In this document: in pieces, positions 27,197 through 35,713 of the stretch
How the letters are laid out: each line of letters starts with the position of its first letter
Numbering within the stretch: position 1 is the first letter of the stretch
NCBI RefSeq assembly: GCF_001424705.1
Contig: NZ_LMRA01000007.1
Location: 143,585 to 207,584, forward strand
Reading direction: 5' to 3'
From: Methylobacterium sp. Leaf465
Lineage (GTDB): Bacteria > Pseudomonadota > Alphaproteobacteria > Rhizobiales > Beijerinckiaceae
DNA: 64,000 bases
Notes under the pieces: generated by a model
What the model was told of the DNA's origin: nothing
The model's database searches: none
The model's input: the letters and a program-made list of their open reading frames with translations, nothing else
Position numbers and translations under genes: made by a program

Positions 27197-27773
27197 CCCC
27201 GGCCTGGCCGTCTCCGGTCTGGGCGGGGCGCTGGCCAACAGCGCCCCGCCGGTGCCGGGAAAGGCCGCGGCGCTGCCGGCCTCGGCCAATATCTGCGAGC
27301 GGGAGATGGCGGGGGCCTCGGCCAAGCACGGGGTGCCGCTCGGCGTCCTCTACGCGGTCGGCTTGACGGAGAGCGGCCGGCGCGGCTCGCTGCAGCCCTA
27401 TGCCATGAACATCCAGGGCCGGGCCTATTTCGGCACCAGCGCCGCCGACGTGATGAGCCAGCTCGCCCAGGCGCGGGCGAGCGGAATCAAGCTCGTCGAC
27501 CTCGGCTGCATGCAGATCAACCACCACTATCACCGCGAGAAGTTCGCCAGCCTGGAGGCGATGATCGATCCGCGCCAGAACGTCGAGTACGCGACCCTGT
27601 TCCTGAAGCAGCTGAAGGCGCGCGAGGGCAGCTGGACCCTGGCGGTGGCGCGCTATCATGCGGGTCCGAACAACAATCCGGCCCAGAAGCAGTATGTCTG
27701 CCGGGTCATCACCAACATGGTGGCCACGGGCTTCGGCGCCTGGACGCCGGGGGCGCGCAGCTTCTGCCAGTAA
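27150..27773 (+). CDS. Lytic transglycosylase of the flagellar locus (SLT domain)
   Basis: A 207-residue exported murein hydrolase. A signal peptide (MRAFRAALIAAAFTSSPGLAVSG) is followed by an SLT domain with the catalytic Glu in AVGLTESGRRG and the conserved LGCMQINHHYH and ARYHAGPN segments. It would open the peptidoglycan for the rod, the job FlgJ does in enterics and SltF in Rhodobacter; no flgJ is in the window. It starts inside the end of fliK (47 bases of overlap), with GAG just before the ATG, showing it belongs to the same transcription unit. Confidence 0.85.
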   Translation: MRAFRAALIAAAFTSSPGLAVSGLGGALANSAPPVPGKAAALPASANICEREMAGASAKHGVPLGVLYAVGLTESGRRGSLQPYAMNIQGRAYFGTSAADVMSQLAQARASGIKLVDLGCMQINHHYHREKFASLEAMIDPRQNVEYATLFLKQLKAREGSWTLAVARYHAGPNNNPAQKQYVCRVITNMVATGFGAWTPGARSFCQ

Positions 27774-27912
27774 GGCGCGCGCGCATTGGGGACTCCGTCG
27801 GAGCCTCCTCTCGCGCCACGCCCCGTCCGAGCCCCCTTGTGGCCTGGACGGCCTCCGGGGCCCGCCAGGTGGCGCCGACTTTGCGAGCGTCCCGGCTCAG
27901 GAAGGAACGCCC

Positions 27913-28269
27913 ATGGCCTTTGCCTGCACCATCCCCGCGGTCGCCACCCTCCAGCAGGACGACGCGACCGTGCGCATCACGCGGTGGGATTTCGCGCCCG
28001 GCGCGGTCACTGGCTGGCACGAGCACGGATGGCCCTACTTCGTCGTGATGCTGGTGGCCGGGACCCTCAGGGTCCACGACGGCGACCGGGTCACCGACAG
28101 CATCCTGGAGGCCGGACAGGCCTATGCCCGCCCGGCCGGCATCCGGCACGACGTGATGAACGGCTCCGACCACCCGATCGCCTTCGTCGAGATCGAGGTC
28201 AAACGCCCGGAGGCCCTGGTCACGACGGCGGAGCCCGGCGACGGGCCGTCCCCGCCGGCAGGGTCCTGA
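27913..28269 (+). CDS. Cupin-domain protein
   Basis: A 118-residue single-domain cupin with motif 1 GWHEHGWPYFVVMLVAGTLRV (metal-ligand histidines) and motif 2 ending ARPAGIRHDVMN. AGGAAGGAA just before the ATG is a strong ribosome binding site. Such small cupins may be enzymes or sensors of small acids; the role here is unknown. It is not part of the flagellar set and stands alone, convergent with the next small gene. Confidence 0.85.
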   Translation: MAFACTIPAVATLQQDDATVRITRWDFAPGAVTGWHEHGWPYFVVMLVAGTLRVHDGDRVTDSILEAGQAYARPAGIRHDVMNGSDHPIAFVEIEVKRPEALVTTAEPGDGPSPPAGS

Positions 28270-28294
28270 GCCGTCCCGGGGCTCGGGCGCGTCC

Positions 28295-28552
28295 TCACGC
28301 GGAGGCCGCCCATCGCTCCTGCATCAGCTGCATCGACGGCGGCAGGCCGAGGACACGGCGATAGACGGCGATGCGCCGCAAGGCCTTCTGCTGTTCCCGA
28401 CCCGATTGGGCGCGACACATCCGTTCCGCGGACCCCAGCAGCATATCGGCGTCACGGGCTGGCAGGGCCGCCAGGGTCTGTAGCGCGGGGAGAGCCGACC
28501 GGGACATGTGCATGAACACGGAACGTCCGGCGCGCCGGCTTTCGGCCGTCAC
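28295..28552 (-). CDS. Small basic protein of unknown function (about 70-85 aa)
   Basis: The reading frame encodes a helical, Arg-rich protein ending GLPPSMQLMQERWAASA. Third codon positions are mostly G or C, as in neighbouring genes, which supports real coding. The start is unclear: GTG 28552 gives 85 residues, while ATG 28513 or 28507 would give a shorter protein beginning MHMSRSALPALQ. None has a clear ribosome binding site. No family is recognised. Confidence 0.42.
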   Translation of the reverse strand: MTAESRRAGRSVFMHMSRSALPALQTLAALPARDADMLLGSAERMCRAQSGREQQKALRRIAVYRRVLGLPPSMQLMQERWAASA

Positions 28553-29012
28553 GGCTGCGTGAGCGGGCGAATGTGGTAAATAGATTCCTCCGCCCCTCGG
28601 CGTTTGGGGAGGACGATGCGCAAGGAGCGGGCCGCTGAATCACGGCGACGGCCGCGCCCGATCAGGGATCGGCCGGCGAGCCGCTCTTGCAAGCACAGGC
28701 GCGCGATCGGTGGGGCGGATGCTGATGAACCGCGGCGCATGTGCTGTTTCTCACCTGAGAACATCAAAATACGATTGAGAGACGCGAAAATTAAATTTGG
28801 GCGACCAAATCTTCCATTTCAGGCCTATGCTCTGAAGACATGGCTCTTGGCGTCAAAGCCTCCGAACCCTCCTCTGGAGCATGCGCTATAGTGGTCGGAC
28901 GCTGAGGCCTTCGCATTATGGTGCGTTGCAAAATGAGCAAGTCGCAGCGCACAAAAATGTGGTTTCATCTCCTCAACGGCCGGCACGTCGCCAGCCAAAC
29001 CGGAGATTTCAG
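28553..29012. other. AT-rich intergenic region
   Basis: About 460 bases without a convincing gene. The part from about 28745 to 28960 is clearly richer in A and T than the rest of the window. It contains a short inverted repeat ATTTGG-GCGA-CCAAAT (28795-28810) and a 9-bp stem with one G-T pair (28921-28929 with 28944-28952). The region probably carries the promoter of the small secreted protein at 29013 and perhaps an unannotated RNA. A 95-residue open frame here has an implausible composition. Confidence 0.4.
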
Positions 29013-29261
29013 ATGCGCGCGACCCGCCTCTTCGCCCTGACCGTCCTCGCGTCGGCCACCGTCGCCACCGGCGCGGCCCAGGCGGGCGAGGCCCTCTACC
29101 TGACGCCCCCGCTGTTCCGTGAGCAGGCGCGCGAGACCCAGCAGGTGCGGACTCTCAGCGACCTGACCACCACCCCTCAGCCCGTCGCCCCCGCGAAGGC
29201 CGCCACCGCCCCGCAGAGCACGCTGGCCGGCAGCGAAGTCGAAACGACGGGCTCCTTCTGA
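29013..29261 (+). CDS. Small secreted protein of unknown function (82 aa)
   Basis: An 82-residue protein with a typical signal peptide (MRATRLFALTVLASATVATGAAQAGE). The mature part of about 57 residues is polar, Thr/Gln/Pro-rich and ends EVETTGSF. GGAG about eight bases before the ATG supports the start. No family is recognised. It is preceded by the AT-rich promoter region and converges with ftcR. Confidence 0.7.
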   Translation: MRATRLFALTVLASATVATGAAQAGEALYLTPPLFREQARETQQVRTLSDLTTTPQPVAPAKAATAPQSTLAGSEVETTGSF

Positions 29262-29394
29262 GGAAGAGACCGACCGCCGCGACCCTGCGGTCCATCCGCC
29301 GAGGTCGTCGAACCCGGGCTCATCGGGCGATCCCCTGAAGGATCCGCCCCGGTGGGCCCGTTTCGTTGTGCATCGGCGTCGCGGCAGGCGGGGC

Positions 29395-30078
29395 TCAGCC
29401 GACGAAGGTGTAGCCCATGAAGCGCTTGGCCTCGATCGGGTCGTAGCCGAGGCGCTGGCTGAGCTTCTTGCGCAGCTTGCTGACGTGGCCCTCGATGACG
29501 CTCTCCTCGACGCCGTTGCTGTAGACGCCGTAGACGATGTTGTAGATCTGCGACTTGGTCATCCGCCGGCCCCGGTTGCGCACCAGGCACTCCAGGATGT
29601 GGCGCTCGCGCCGCGGCAGGGGCAGCACCGCGCCGTCCACCTCGGGATCGCGGCCATCGAAATGCACCTTCAGGCGCTCGGGCTCGGGCGGCGCCTCGCG
29701 GACCGGGCCGGCCTGCGCGTTCACCCGGCGCCAGATCGCCTCGGAGCGTGCCAGGATCTCCCGGATATGGACGGGCTTGGGCAGTACGTCGTCGATGCCG
29801 GCCTCGAAGAGCTGCAGGGTCTGGTCGAGGGAGCGCACGTCGCTCAGGGCGATGATGGGGGCGCGCGACAGCTTGCGGATCAGCGTGGCGCACTTCGCCC
29901 GGCCCTCGAAATCGCCCAGGAGGAAGCCCTGGATCGCCTCGCGGTCGACCCGGGAGGAAGACTGGAACCAGTGGGTGAATTCCTGCGGGTCGAGGCCGAG
30001 GGAGGAGATGCCCTCGCGGTCGAAGCTCGCCTTGTAGCCGGAATTCACCGAAGGCCGCTCGTCGACCAGGACATACAT
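29395..30078 (-). CDS. ftcR: OmpR-type flagellar transcriptional regulator FtcR/Rem
   Basis: A 227-residue regulator. The receiver-like N-terminus (about 1-115; MYVLVDERP, PIIALSDVRSLD, VLPKPVHIREIL) keeps the conserved Lys of KP. The C-terminal winged helix (about 135-225) has LPRRERHILECLVRNRGRRMTKSQI and EESVIEGHVSKLRKKLSQRLGYDPI. Brucella FtcR and S. meliloti Rem, which lie in flagellar loci and switch on flagellar genes, have this form. No sensor kinase gene is adjacent. ATG 30078 has CGGAG upstream and removes an unlikely N-terminal extension. The 293-base gap upstream presumably carries its promoter. Confidence 0.85.
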   Translation of the reverse strand: MYVLVDERPSVNSGYKASFDREGISSLGLDPQEFTHWFQSSSRVDREAIQGFLLGDFEGRAKCATLIRKLSRAPIIALSDVRSLDQTLQLFEAGIDDVLPKPVHIREILARSEAIWRRVNAQAGPVREAPPEPERLKVHFDGRDPEVDGAVLPLPRRERHILECLVRNRGRRMTKSQIYNIVYGVYSNGVEESVIEGHVSKLRKKLSQRLGYDPIEAKRFMGYTFVG

Positions 30079-30371
30079 CGGCAATCTCCGGATGATCTTG
30101 CGACGGTCGGGGGTATGCTGGGTTACAACTGGACAGCGAAACAATCAGGGGTCGGTACGGAGCCTTGCACGTCGCTCCTCAAGTCCAGCCTGGCTGAGGG
30201 AATCGCCTATCATTTAGCAATGTCGGGCATCGCCGGCGCCGTCAATGAGGTTCGGGTCACACGCGGATGTGATCGCGCGATCGACGCGTCGACAAACGGT
30301 CGCGGTGCGGGCGAGGAGCTGCGAGGACGCGGCCGGGCCGGATGGATCGGGCCGGTGCGCCCGGCCTCCGC

Positions 30372-30824
30372 TCAGGCGGCGGCGCGGGTCAGGCGGGCCC
30401 CGGCGAGGGCCGTCTCGAAGCCGTCGAGGCAGAAGGTCGGGCCCTGGTCGGCCAGGATCCGCTGGATCGCGACGCCCACGTAGACGCCGTCGAGGATGAG
30501 CTTGAAGAACACCGTCACGGGTTCGGTGACGAACTCCATGTCGAGCACCACGGTGAGCGAGCGGCCCCAGTCGAACCGGACGTCGGCCCCGTCCGCGTAC
30601 GCGATGGTCGCTTCCTTGAAGAACGGCTCGGCGGAGGAGGCGACGAGGTCGGCGATGTTCCCGTGCCGGGCGGCCTGCACCCAGCCGATCAGGATGCCGC
30701 CGTCGAGGAGGCAGAGTTCCGCGATGAAGTCCCGGATCGCGTTGGCGAAGACGCGCTCGGCATCGGCGAGCACGTCCGGGACGTCCACGCACAGGGCTCC
30801 GGGGGAGGAAGACGCCTCGGTCAT
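30372..30824 (-). CDS. Uncharacterised protein of the flhB operon (150 aa)
   Basis: A 150-residue acidic, mostly soluble protein, beginning MTEASSSPGALCVDVPDVLADAERVFANAIRDF. It has an alternating pattern suggesting an alpha/beta fold with the strands VRFDWGRSLTVVLDMEFV and VTVFFKLILDGVYVG. The ATG overlaps the flhB stop, so it is co-translated with the switch/export operon. No family is recognised. The context suggests a motility or export role (inference). Confidence 0.75.
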   Translation of the reverse strand: MTEASSSPGALCVDVPDVLADAERVFANAIRDFIAELCLLDGGILIGWVQAARHGNIADLVASSAEPFFKEATIAYADGADVRFDWGRSLTVVLDMEFVTEPVTVFFKLILDGVYVGVAIQRILADQGPTFCLDGFETALAGARLTRAAA

Positions 30825-31885
30825 CAGCGAGCCTTCGAGAACAGGAAGAACAGGATCTGAGCCACTGCGCTGTAGAACTCCGCGGGAATCATCTGGTCCA
30901 CCTCGACACTGTCGTACAGGGACCTTGCGAGAGGCTTGTCTTCCACGACCGCAATGCCGTTCGCCTCGGCGATTTCTCGGATGTGGAGCGCCACGAGGTC
31001 CTTTCCCTTGGCGAGAACGAGAGGCGCGGGCTGTTCGTCGCGCGCATACCGGAGCGCGATCGCGTAGTGCGTCGGATTGGCGATGACCACGGTGGCCTGC
31101 TTCACATTGGCGAGCATGCGCTTGCGGGAGCGGTCCTGGGCCAGGGAGCGCAGGCGGCTCTTCACCAGGGGATCGCCCTCGGTCTGCTTGTGCTCGTCCT
31201 TGAGGTCCTGCTTCGACATCCGCAGGGAGCGCTGCCAGCGCAGGCGCGACCAGACCAGGTCGGCGGCCACGATGACGATGGTGGCGATGCAGACGACGGA
31301 AACGAGCCGGATCGAGACGGTGAGGATGAGGTCCGGGATCTGGCTCGGGTCGGTGAACATGGCACTCACGGCTTTGCTGCCCTCCGAGCGCAGGAGCAGC
31401 AGGCAGACGAGACTGATGCTTAAAAATTTAAGGACCGATTTCAGGAACTCGAGCTGACCCGCTTTTCCGAAGATTCGTCCCCAGCCCGCCGCCGGCGAGA
31501 TGCGCGACCATTGCGGGCGGATGCGTTCGCCCACGAGGCTCGGCACGTTCTGGATCAGGGCGGAGACGAGGCCGCAGAGGCCGAGGATCAGCACGACCGG
31601 GATCAGGAAGCGTGCGGCCGCCACCGCGGTTCCTTCGAGAATCCGGGCGACGTCCTGATTGTTCTCCAGGGCGAAATCGCGGGGATGGTCGAAGAAGGGC
31701 GCGAGCGCCTGCATCAGGGGCGTGACCGCGTCGCGCACGACGAAGCTGAGGGCGATGAGCAGGCCAAGGATCGAGGCGAAGATGGGGGCCTCCCGGGAGA
31801 ACGGGACGTTGCCCTTCTCGACGGCCTCCCGGATCTTCCGCTCGGTGGCGGCTTCGGTCTTGCTCTCCTGATCCTCGTCGGACAT
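30824..31885 (-). CDS. flhB: Flagellar export switch protein FlhB
   Basis: A 353-residue export-gate protein. Four membrane helices lie between about 30 and 210, and the cytoplasmic domain carries the self-cleavage site NPTH in TVVIANPTHYAIALRYARDEQPAP. Cleavage there switches export from hook to filament subunits. The N-terminal tail SDEDQESKTEAATERKIREAVEKGNVPFSRE is the family signature. It follows fliG by 27 bases. Confidence 0.96.
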   Translation of the reverse strand: MSDEDQESKTEAATERKIREAVEKGNVPFSREAPIFASILGLLIALSFVVRDAVTPLMQALAPFFDHPRDFALENNQDVARILEGTAVAAARFLIPVVLILGLCGLVSALIQNVPSLVGERIRPQWSRISPAAGWGRIFGKAGQLEFLKSVLKFLSISLVCLLLLRSEGSKAVSAMFTDPSQIPDLILTVSIRLVSVVCIATIVIVAADLVWSRLRWQRSLRMSKQDLKDEHKQTEGDPLVKSRLRSLAQDRSRKRMLANVKQATVVIANPTHYAIALRYARDEQPAPLVLAKGKDLVALHIREIAEANGIAVVEDKPLARSLYDSVEVDQMIPAEFYSAVAQILFFLFSKAR

Positions 31886-31912
31886 CGCTCACGCCGGGTC
31901 GGGCCACCGTCC

Positions 31913-32980
31913 CTAGCGGACGAGGGCCTCGACCTCGTCCCCGGAATTGATCTCCAGCTCGCCGCGCCCGGCCATCTCGAGGGCGAGGTCGGTGATGCTG
32001 CGGCGGGCCTCGGTCACGTCCTTCTGCGCGGCCGGCTCGCCGCCGTTCAGCTCGTGCTCGACCATGCGGCGGACGCGGGCGGAGAGGGCGCCGAGGATGA
32101 CGCCGCGGAACTCCGCGTCGGTGCCCTTGAGCGCCAGGACCAGGCGGTCGTTGGGCACGGCGTCGAACAGCGTGGTCCGGGCACGGGGCTGGAGCTTCAC
32201 GATGTCGTCGAAGGTGAAGAGCAGGCCTTTGAGGATCTCCACGGATTTCGGGCGCGACTCGGACAGGCTGGTGAGCACCTCGTCGATCTGGGTCCGCTCC
32301 ATCTTGTTGATGATGTCGGCCATCTTCGCGTGGGTGTCGGCCCCGCCGTTGCGGGCGCCGCTGGCGAGGAGGTCCTCGTGCAGGGCGCGCTCGACGGTGG
32401 CGATCACCGCGTCGCAGACCGGCTTGAAGCTCAGCATCCGCCGCATCACCGTGTTGCGGGTGGGCTGGGGCAGGTGGGCCATCACCTTGGCGGCCGCCGC
32501 GGGCTTCAGGCGGGACAGCACGAGGGCCGCGGTCTGGGGATGCTCCTTGATCAGGTAGCTCGCGATCACGCCCTCGGAGACCGTGGTCAGGCGCTCCCAG
32601 ACCGAGCGCGTGGCGTCCCCCCGGACGTCGGCCAGGATCTCGGCCACCTGGTCGGCGGGGAGCAGGCCGGTGAGGAGCTTCTCCACCTCCGACGCGGTGC
32701 CGACGAGGCGCCCGTCGGCGGCGAATTCGTGCGAGAACATCTCCACGATGTCGTCGAGCTGATGGGCGCTGACGGTGCCGAGCTGCGTCGCCGAGCGCGT
32801 GATGCGCCGGATCTCCTCGGGATCGAAGTACTTCAGCAGGCGACCGGCCGCCGGCTTGCCCATGGCGAGCAGCAGCGCCGCGACCTCGTCCACGGGGTTG
32901 AGGTGCCGGTGGACGCCCTGCGTCCGGTGGGGGATCGGCACGCTCGCCACGGGTTCGTCCTCAGCCGTTCTGGCCGGCAT
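31913..32980 (-). CDS. fliG: Flagellar motor switch protein FliG
   Basis: A 355-residue rotor protein. N-terminal FliF-binding, middle and C-terminal torque domains are all present; the C-terminal part has FTFDDIVKLQPRARTTLFDAVPNDRLVLALKGTDAEFRGVILGALSARVRRMVEHEL, including the charged residues that face the stator. The gene starts inside the end of fliN (20-base overlap). Length is standard. Confidence 0.95.
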   Translation of the reverse strand: MPARTAEDEPVASVPIPHRTQGVHRHLNPVDEVAALLLAMGKPAAGRLLKYFDPEEIRRITRSATQLGTVSAHQLDDIVEMFSHEFAADGRLVGTASEVEKLLTGLLPADQVAEILADVRGDATRSVWERLTTVSEGVIASYLIKEHPQTAALVLSRLKPAAAAKVMAHLPQPTRNTVMRRMLSFKPVCDAVIATVERALHEDLLASGARNGGADTHAKMADIINKMERTQIDEVLTSLSESRPKSVEILKGLLFTFDDIVKLQPRARTTLFDAVPNDRLVLALKGTDAEFRGVILGALSARVRRMVEHELNGGEPAAQKDVTEARRSITDLALEMAGRGELEINSGDEVEALVR

Positions 32981-33350
32981 CGGCCGGGCCGACGATCTCG
33001 GTGAGGGAGACCCCGAAGCGGGAATTGTCCTCCTCGACCACGACGATCTCGCCCCGGGCGACGACGCGGCCGTTGACCGTGACGTCCACGGGCTCTCCGA
33101 CCCGGTGGTCGAGGGGCACGATGGCGCCGCGCCCGAGCTTCATCAGGTTGGCCACCGGCATCGTCGCCGAGCCGAGGACCACCTGGATCAGCACCGGGAT
33201 GCGCAGGATCGAATCGAGGTTGCGGCCATCGCCGATCCGCGCGTCGCCGGTCGCCGACCCCTCGGGCGCGACGCTGGGCGAGACGGTCGGAAAGACCGGG
33301 GCGGTGCCGGTGGACGCGAGGTCCGCATCGTCGAAGGGGCTGTTGCTCAT
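32961..33350 (-). CDS. fliN: Flagellar motor switch protein FliN
   Basis: A 129-residue C-ring protein with one SpoA domain (about 45-122; LDSILRIPVLIQVVLGSATMPVANLMKLGRGAIVPLDHRVGEPVDVTVNGRVVARGEIVVVEE). The first 40 residues are a variable acidic tail. It lies between an unknown membrane protein gene and fliG and overlaps the latter. Confidence 0.94.
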   Translation of the reverse strand: MSNSPFDDADLASTGTAPVFPTVSPSVAPEGSATGDARIGDGRNLDSILRIPVLIQVVLGSATMPVANLMKLGRGAIVPLDHRVGEPVDVTVNGRVVARGEIVVVEEDNSRFGVSLTEIVGPADAGQNG

Positions 33351-33457
33351 CGTCCGCTCGTCAGGGGCTGCAATCGAACGTCAGGGGAAGAGTCGTCTGG
33401 CAGCGGAAGGGAAAGGATCGGGTAAACGCGGCCGGGGCGCAAGCGGATCGGCCGGCC

Positions 33458-33757
33458 TCAGCCCAGTTGGGGGGCGCGTGTGGCCGCAAGATCGCGTCGG
33501 CTCGCCTCTAATTCGGCGAGGGTCTGGCGCGCCTCGCCGATGCGCTGGTCGAGGGCCTCCAGGATCTCGCGTCCCTCGGTGCTGAAGTTGCGGACCGCGT
33601 CGCCCGCCTGGGCGAGGGCCTGGCCCGACTGCGTCAGGATGCGGCCGTACTCGGCCTGGGTCCGGTCGAGGCGCTTCAGCTTGAGGTACATCGGCACCAC
33701 GCAGGCACTCGTCGCCACGAGGGCCACGAGGAGAATGGTGTCAACCCACGGTGTCAT
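33458..33757 (-). CDS. Uncharacterised membrane/coiled-coil protein between fliM and fliN (99 aa)
   Basis: A 99-residue protein with an N-terminal membrane helix (VDTILLVALVATSACVVPMYLKL) and a predicted coiled coil over the rest (LDRTQAEYGRILTQSGQALAQAGDAVRNFSTEGREILEALDQRIGEARQTLAELEASRRDL). It overlaps the 3' end of fliM by 17 bases. No family is recognised. It would sit in the inner membrane beside the rotor and could scaffold the switch or stator (inference only). Confidence 0.8.
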   Translation of the reverse strand: MTPWVDTILLVALVATSACVVPMYLKLKRLDRTQAEYGRILTQSGQALAQAGDAVRNFSTEGREILEALDQRIGEARQTLAELEASRRDLAATRAPQLG

Positions 33758-34673
33758 CGGGTGTGCCTTCCTTGTCCTGTGCGATGGCCTCGTCGACCCG
33801 CAGCACGTAGGAGCCCTGCGCCTGGCCCATGTGGCACCAGAACAGCGGGCGGTCGTTGCCCTCGAGCTTCACCCGGGTCGAGGGCGTGGCGTCGAGGCCG
33901 ATGATCTGGCCGACCTTGAGGTCGGCGATCTCGCCCAGCGTCAGCAGGCGCTCCTCGAGCACCGCCCGGAGGGTGACTTCCGCCTTCTGCACCTCGGCGG
34001 CGATCTGCTGCGTCCATTTCGGGTCGCGGGCGGCCGTGTCGCCGGTGAGCACCTTGGACAGGGCGGGCCGCATCGGGTTGATGACCGATTGGGGCAGGAT
34101 GAGGAACATCTCGCCGCCGCGGTTGAGCGCCTGGATGGTGAACTTGGCCTCCACCGCCTTGTTGTTGCGCCCCCCGATCACGGCGAACTCCATCCGGGTC
34201 TCGGTCCGCTCCAGGCGGAACGGCGTCGCGGAGACCAGGGAGAACGACGATTCGAGCGCGCGGCCGACCTGTTCCAGGATGGTCTGGGCGAGCCGGATCT
34301 CGAGGCTGGAGAAGGCGCGCTCGTCCTCCACCGGCGGCTCGGCCCCGTCGCTGCCGAACAGGGCCTCCACCATGGTGAAGAGGAAGTCCCGGTCGAGGCC
34401 GATGAGGATGTGGCTGTCCCATTCGGGGGCGTGGAAGATGCCCGCCACCGCGTTGTTCTCGTAGGCGTCGAGCATCTCGCCGAAGCGGCCGCTCGCGAAG
34501 CCGCTGAAGGCGAAGTAGACCGGCGAGGCGACGAGGGGCTTCAGGTTGTCCGAGCAGCCCGAGGTGAGCCGGTCGAACACCACGTTCAGCATCGGCATGC
34601 GGTCGAGGGACAGGCCCCCGGCCTCGATCAGGCGGGCGCGGATGTCGGTGGCGTTCCCGGTGGGGCCGTCCAT
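33741..34673 (-). CDS. fliM: Flagellar motor switch protein FliM
   Basis: A 310-residue C-ring protein. A CheC-like middle domain (about 35-215; NLKPLVASPVYFAFSGFASGRF, EMFLILPQSVINPMRP) and a C-terminal SpoA domain (about 235-300; LLTLGEIADLKVGQIIGLDATPSTRVKLEGNDRPLFWCHMGQAQGSYVLRV) are visible. A clear N-terminal CheY-P-binding peptide of enteric type is not obvious. The ATG is two bases beyond the motA stop, so the two are coupled. Confidence 0.93.
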   Translation of the reverse strand: MDGPTGNATDIRARLIEAGGLSLDRMPMLNVVFDRLTSGCSDNLKPLVASPVYFAFSGFASGRFGEMLDAYENNAVAGIFHAPEWDSHILIGLDRDFLFTMVEALFGSDGAEPPVEDERAFSSLEIRLAQTILEQVGRALESSFSLVSATPFRLERTETRMEFAVIGGRNNKAVEAKFTIQALNRGGEMFLILPQSVINPMRPALSKVLTGDTAARDPKWTQQIAAEVQKAEVTLRAVLEERLLTLGEIADLKVGQIIGLDATPSTRVKLEGNDRPLFWCHMGQAQGSYVLRVDEAIAQDKEGTPDDTVG

Positions 34674-34675
34674 GC

Positions 34676-35548
34676 TCAGGCGGCCTCCCGCTGGGCGCCG
34701 CCGGTGACGGTGGCGTTCTCGACCTCGTCGATGGTGGGACGATCGCCGAGCGAGATGCCCTTGCGCCCGTGCTCGACGGCGATCTGCGGCACCGCTCCGC
34801 TCATGTGGGCGATCAGGCTCTGCTTCACGATGATGTAGACGTGGTTCTGCTTCTCGCGGATGGTCTTGATCTTGATCGCGAAGGGGGCCAGCACGCCGTA
34901 GGACATGAACACCCCGAAGAATGTCCCCACGAGTGCGGCGCCGATGAGGCCGCCGAGGATCTGCGGCGACTGGTCGAGGGCGCCCATCGCCTTGACGATG
35001 CCGAGCACCGCCGCCACGATGCCCAGCGCCGGCATCGCCTCGGCCACCGTGGTCACGGCGCCGTAGGGCTTGAGGCGGTCCTTGCGGTAGCCGCTGATCT
35101 CCTCGTCCATCAGCGCCTCGATCTCGTGGGCGCGGGCGTTGCCGATCAGGATCAGGCGGGCATAGTCGCAGATGAACAGCACGAGGTCGGCGTTCTTGGC
35201 CACGTCCGGGTAGGCCTTGAAAATCTCGGAATTGGCCGGGTCGTCGAGATGCGGCTCGACCTCGTTGCGGGGCTTGGTCTTCAGCTCGCGGATCAGGGCG
35301 TGCATCAGGCCGAGGAGGGCGAGGTAGTCCTTGCGCTTGGGCACCTTGCCCGTGAGCGCGTCGAGGCTGGCCTTGCCCGTATCGACCACCGTCTTCATCG
35401 GGTTGGCCATGACGAAGGTGCCGGCGCCCATGCCGCCGATGATGACGAACTCCCAGGGCTGCCAGAGCACGACGAGGTGGCCGCCCATGGCGACGAAGCC
35501 GCCGAGCATGCAGCCGATTGCGATGACGAGGCCGATCAGAACGCCCAA
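34676..35548 (-). CDS. motA: Flagellar motor stator protein MotA
   Basis: A 290-residue stator subunit with four membrane helices. It begins IGLVIAIGCMLGGFVAMGGHLVVLWQPWEFVIIGGMGAG and has the conserved MPALGIVAAVLGIVKAMGALDQSP and VGTFFGVFMSYGVLAP segments. Translation starts at TTG 35548, with GGAGG at proper spacing; no ATG can be used without removing the first helix. It is the first gene of the motor/switch operon, about 21 kb from motB and separated from it by the other flagellar genes. Confidence 0.95.
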   Translation of the reverse strand: MGVLIGLVIAIGCMLGGFVAMGGHLVVLWQPWEFVIIGGMGAGTFVMANPMKTVVDTGKASLDALTGKVPKRKDYLALLGLMHALIRELKTKPRNEVEPHLDDPANSEIFKAYPDVAKNADLVLFICDYARLILIGNARAHEIEALMDEEISGYRKDRLKPYGAVTTVAEAMPALGIVAAVLGIVKAMGALDQSPQILGGLIGAALVGTFFGVFMSYGVLAPFAIKIKTIREKQNHVYIIVKQSLIAHMSGAVPQIAVEHGRKGISLGDRPTIDEVENATVTGGAQREAA

Positions 35549-35713
35549 GGCTCAACGCCTCCGATGGGAATGTGGAATCCGATGCAGCGGACCTACGCAG
35601 GATGGCTTGCGCGGGGCTGGGTGGGTGGGGCGCGGGGGCGGGTGAGCCGCGAAAACGCACCGGCGGCCCGGCCGCGCGTTAGGGAGGAACCCGATACAGC
35701 AGCGAGACACGCC

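Noticed and set aside
28604..28891. Open frame of 95 residues in the AT-rich gap
   Set aside because: Its first half is Arg-rich noise and the second half crosses the AT-rich stretch with codons unlike neighbouring genes; no ribosome binding site.
30271..30282. GATCGCGCGATC palindrome upstream of ftcR
   Set aside because: A 12-base GC-rich palindrome is expected by chance in this composition, and no second copy or matching site was seen.
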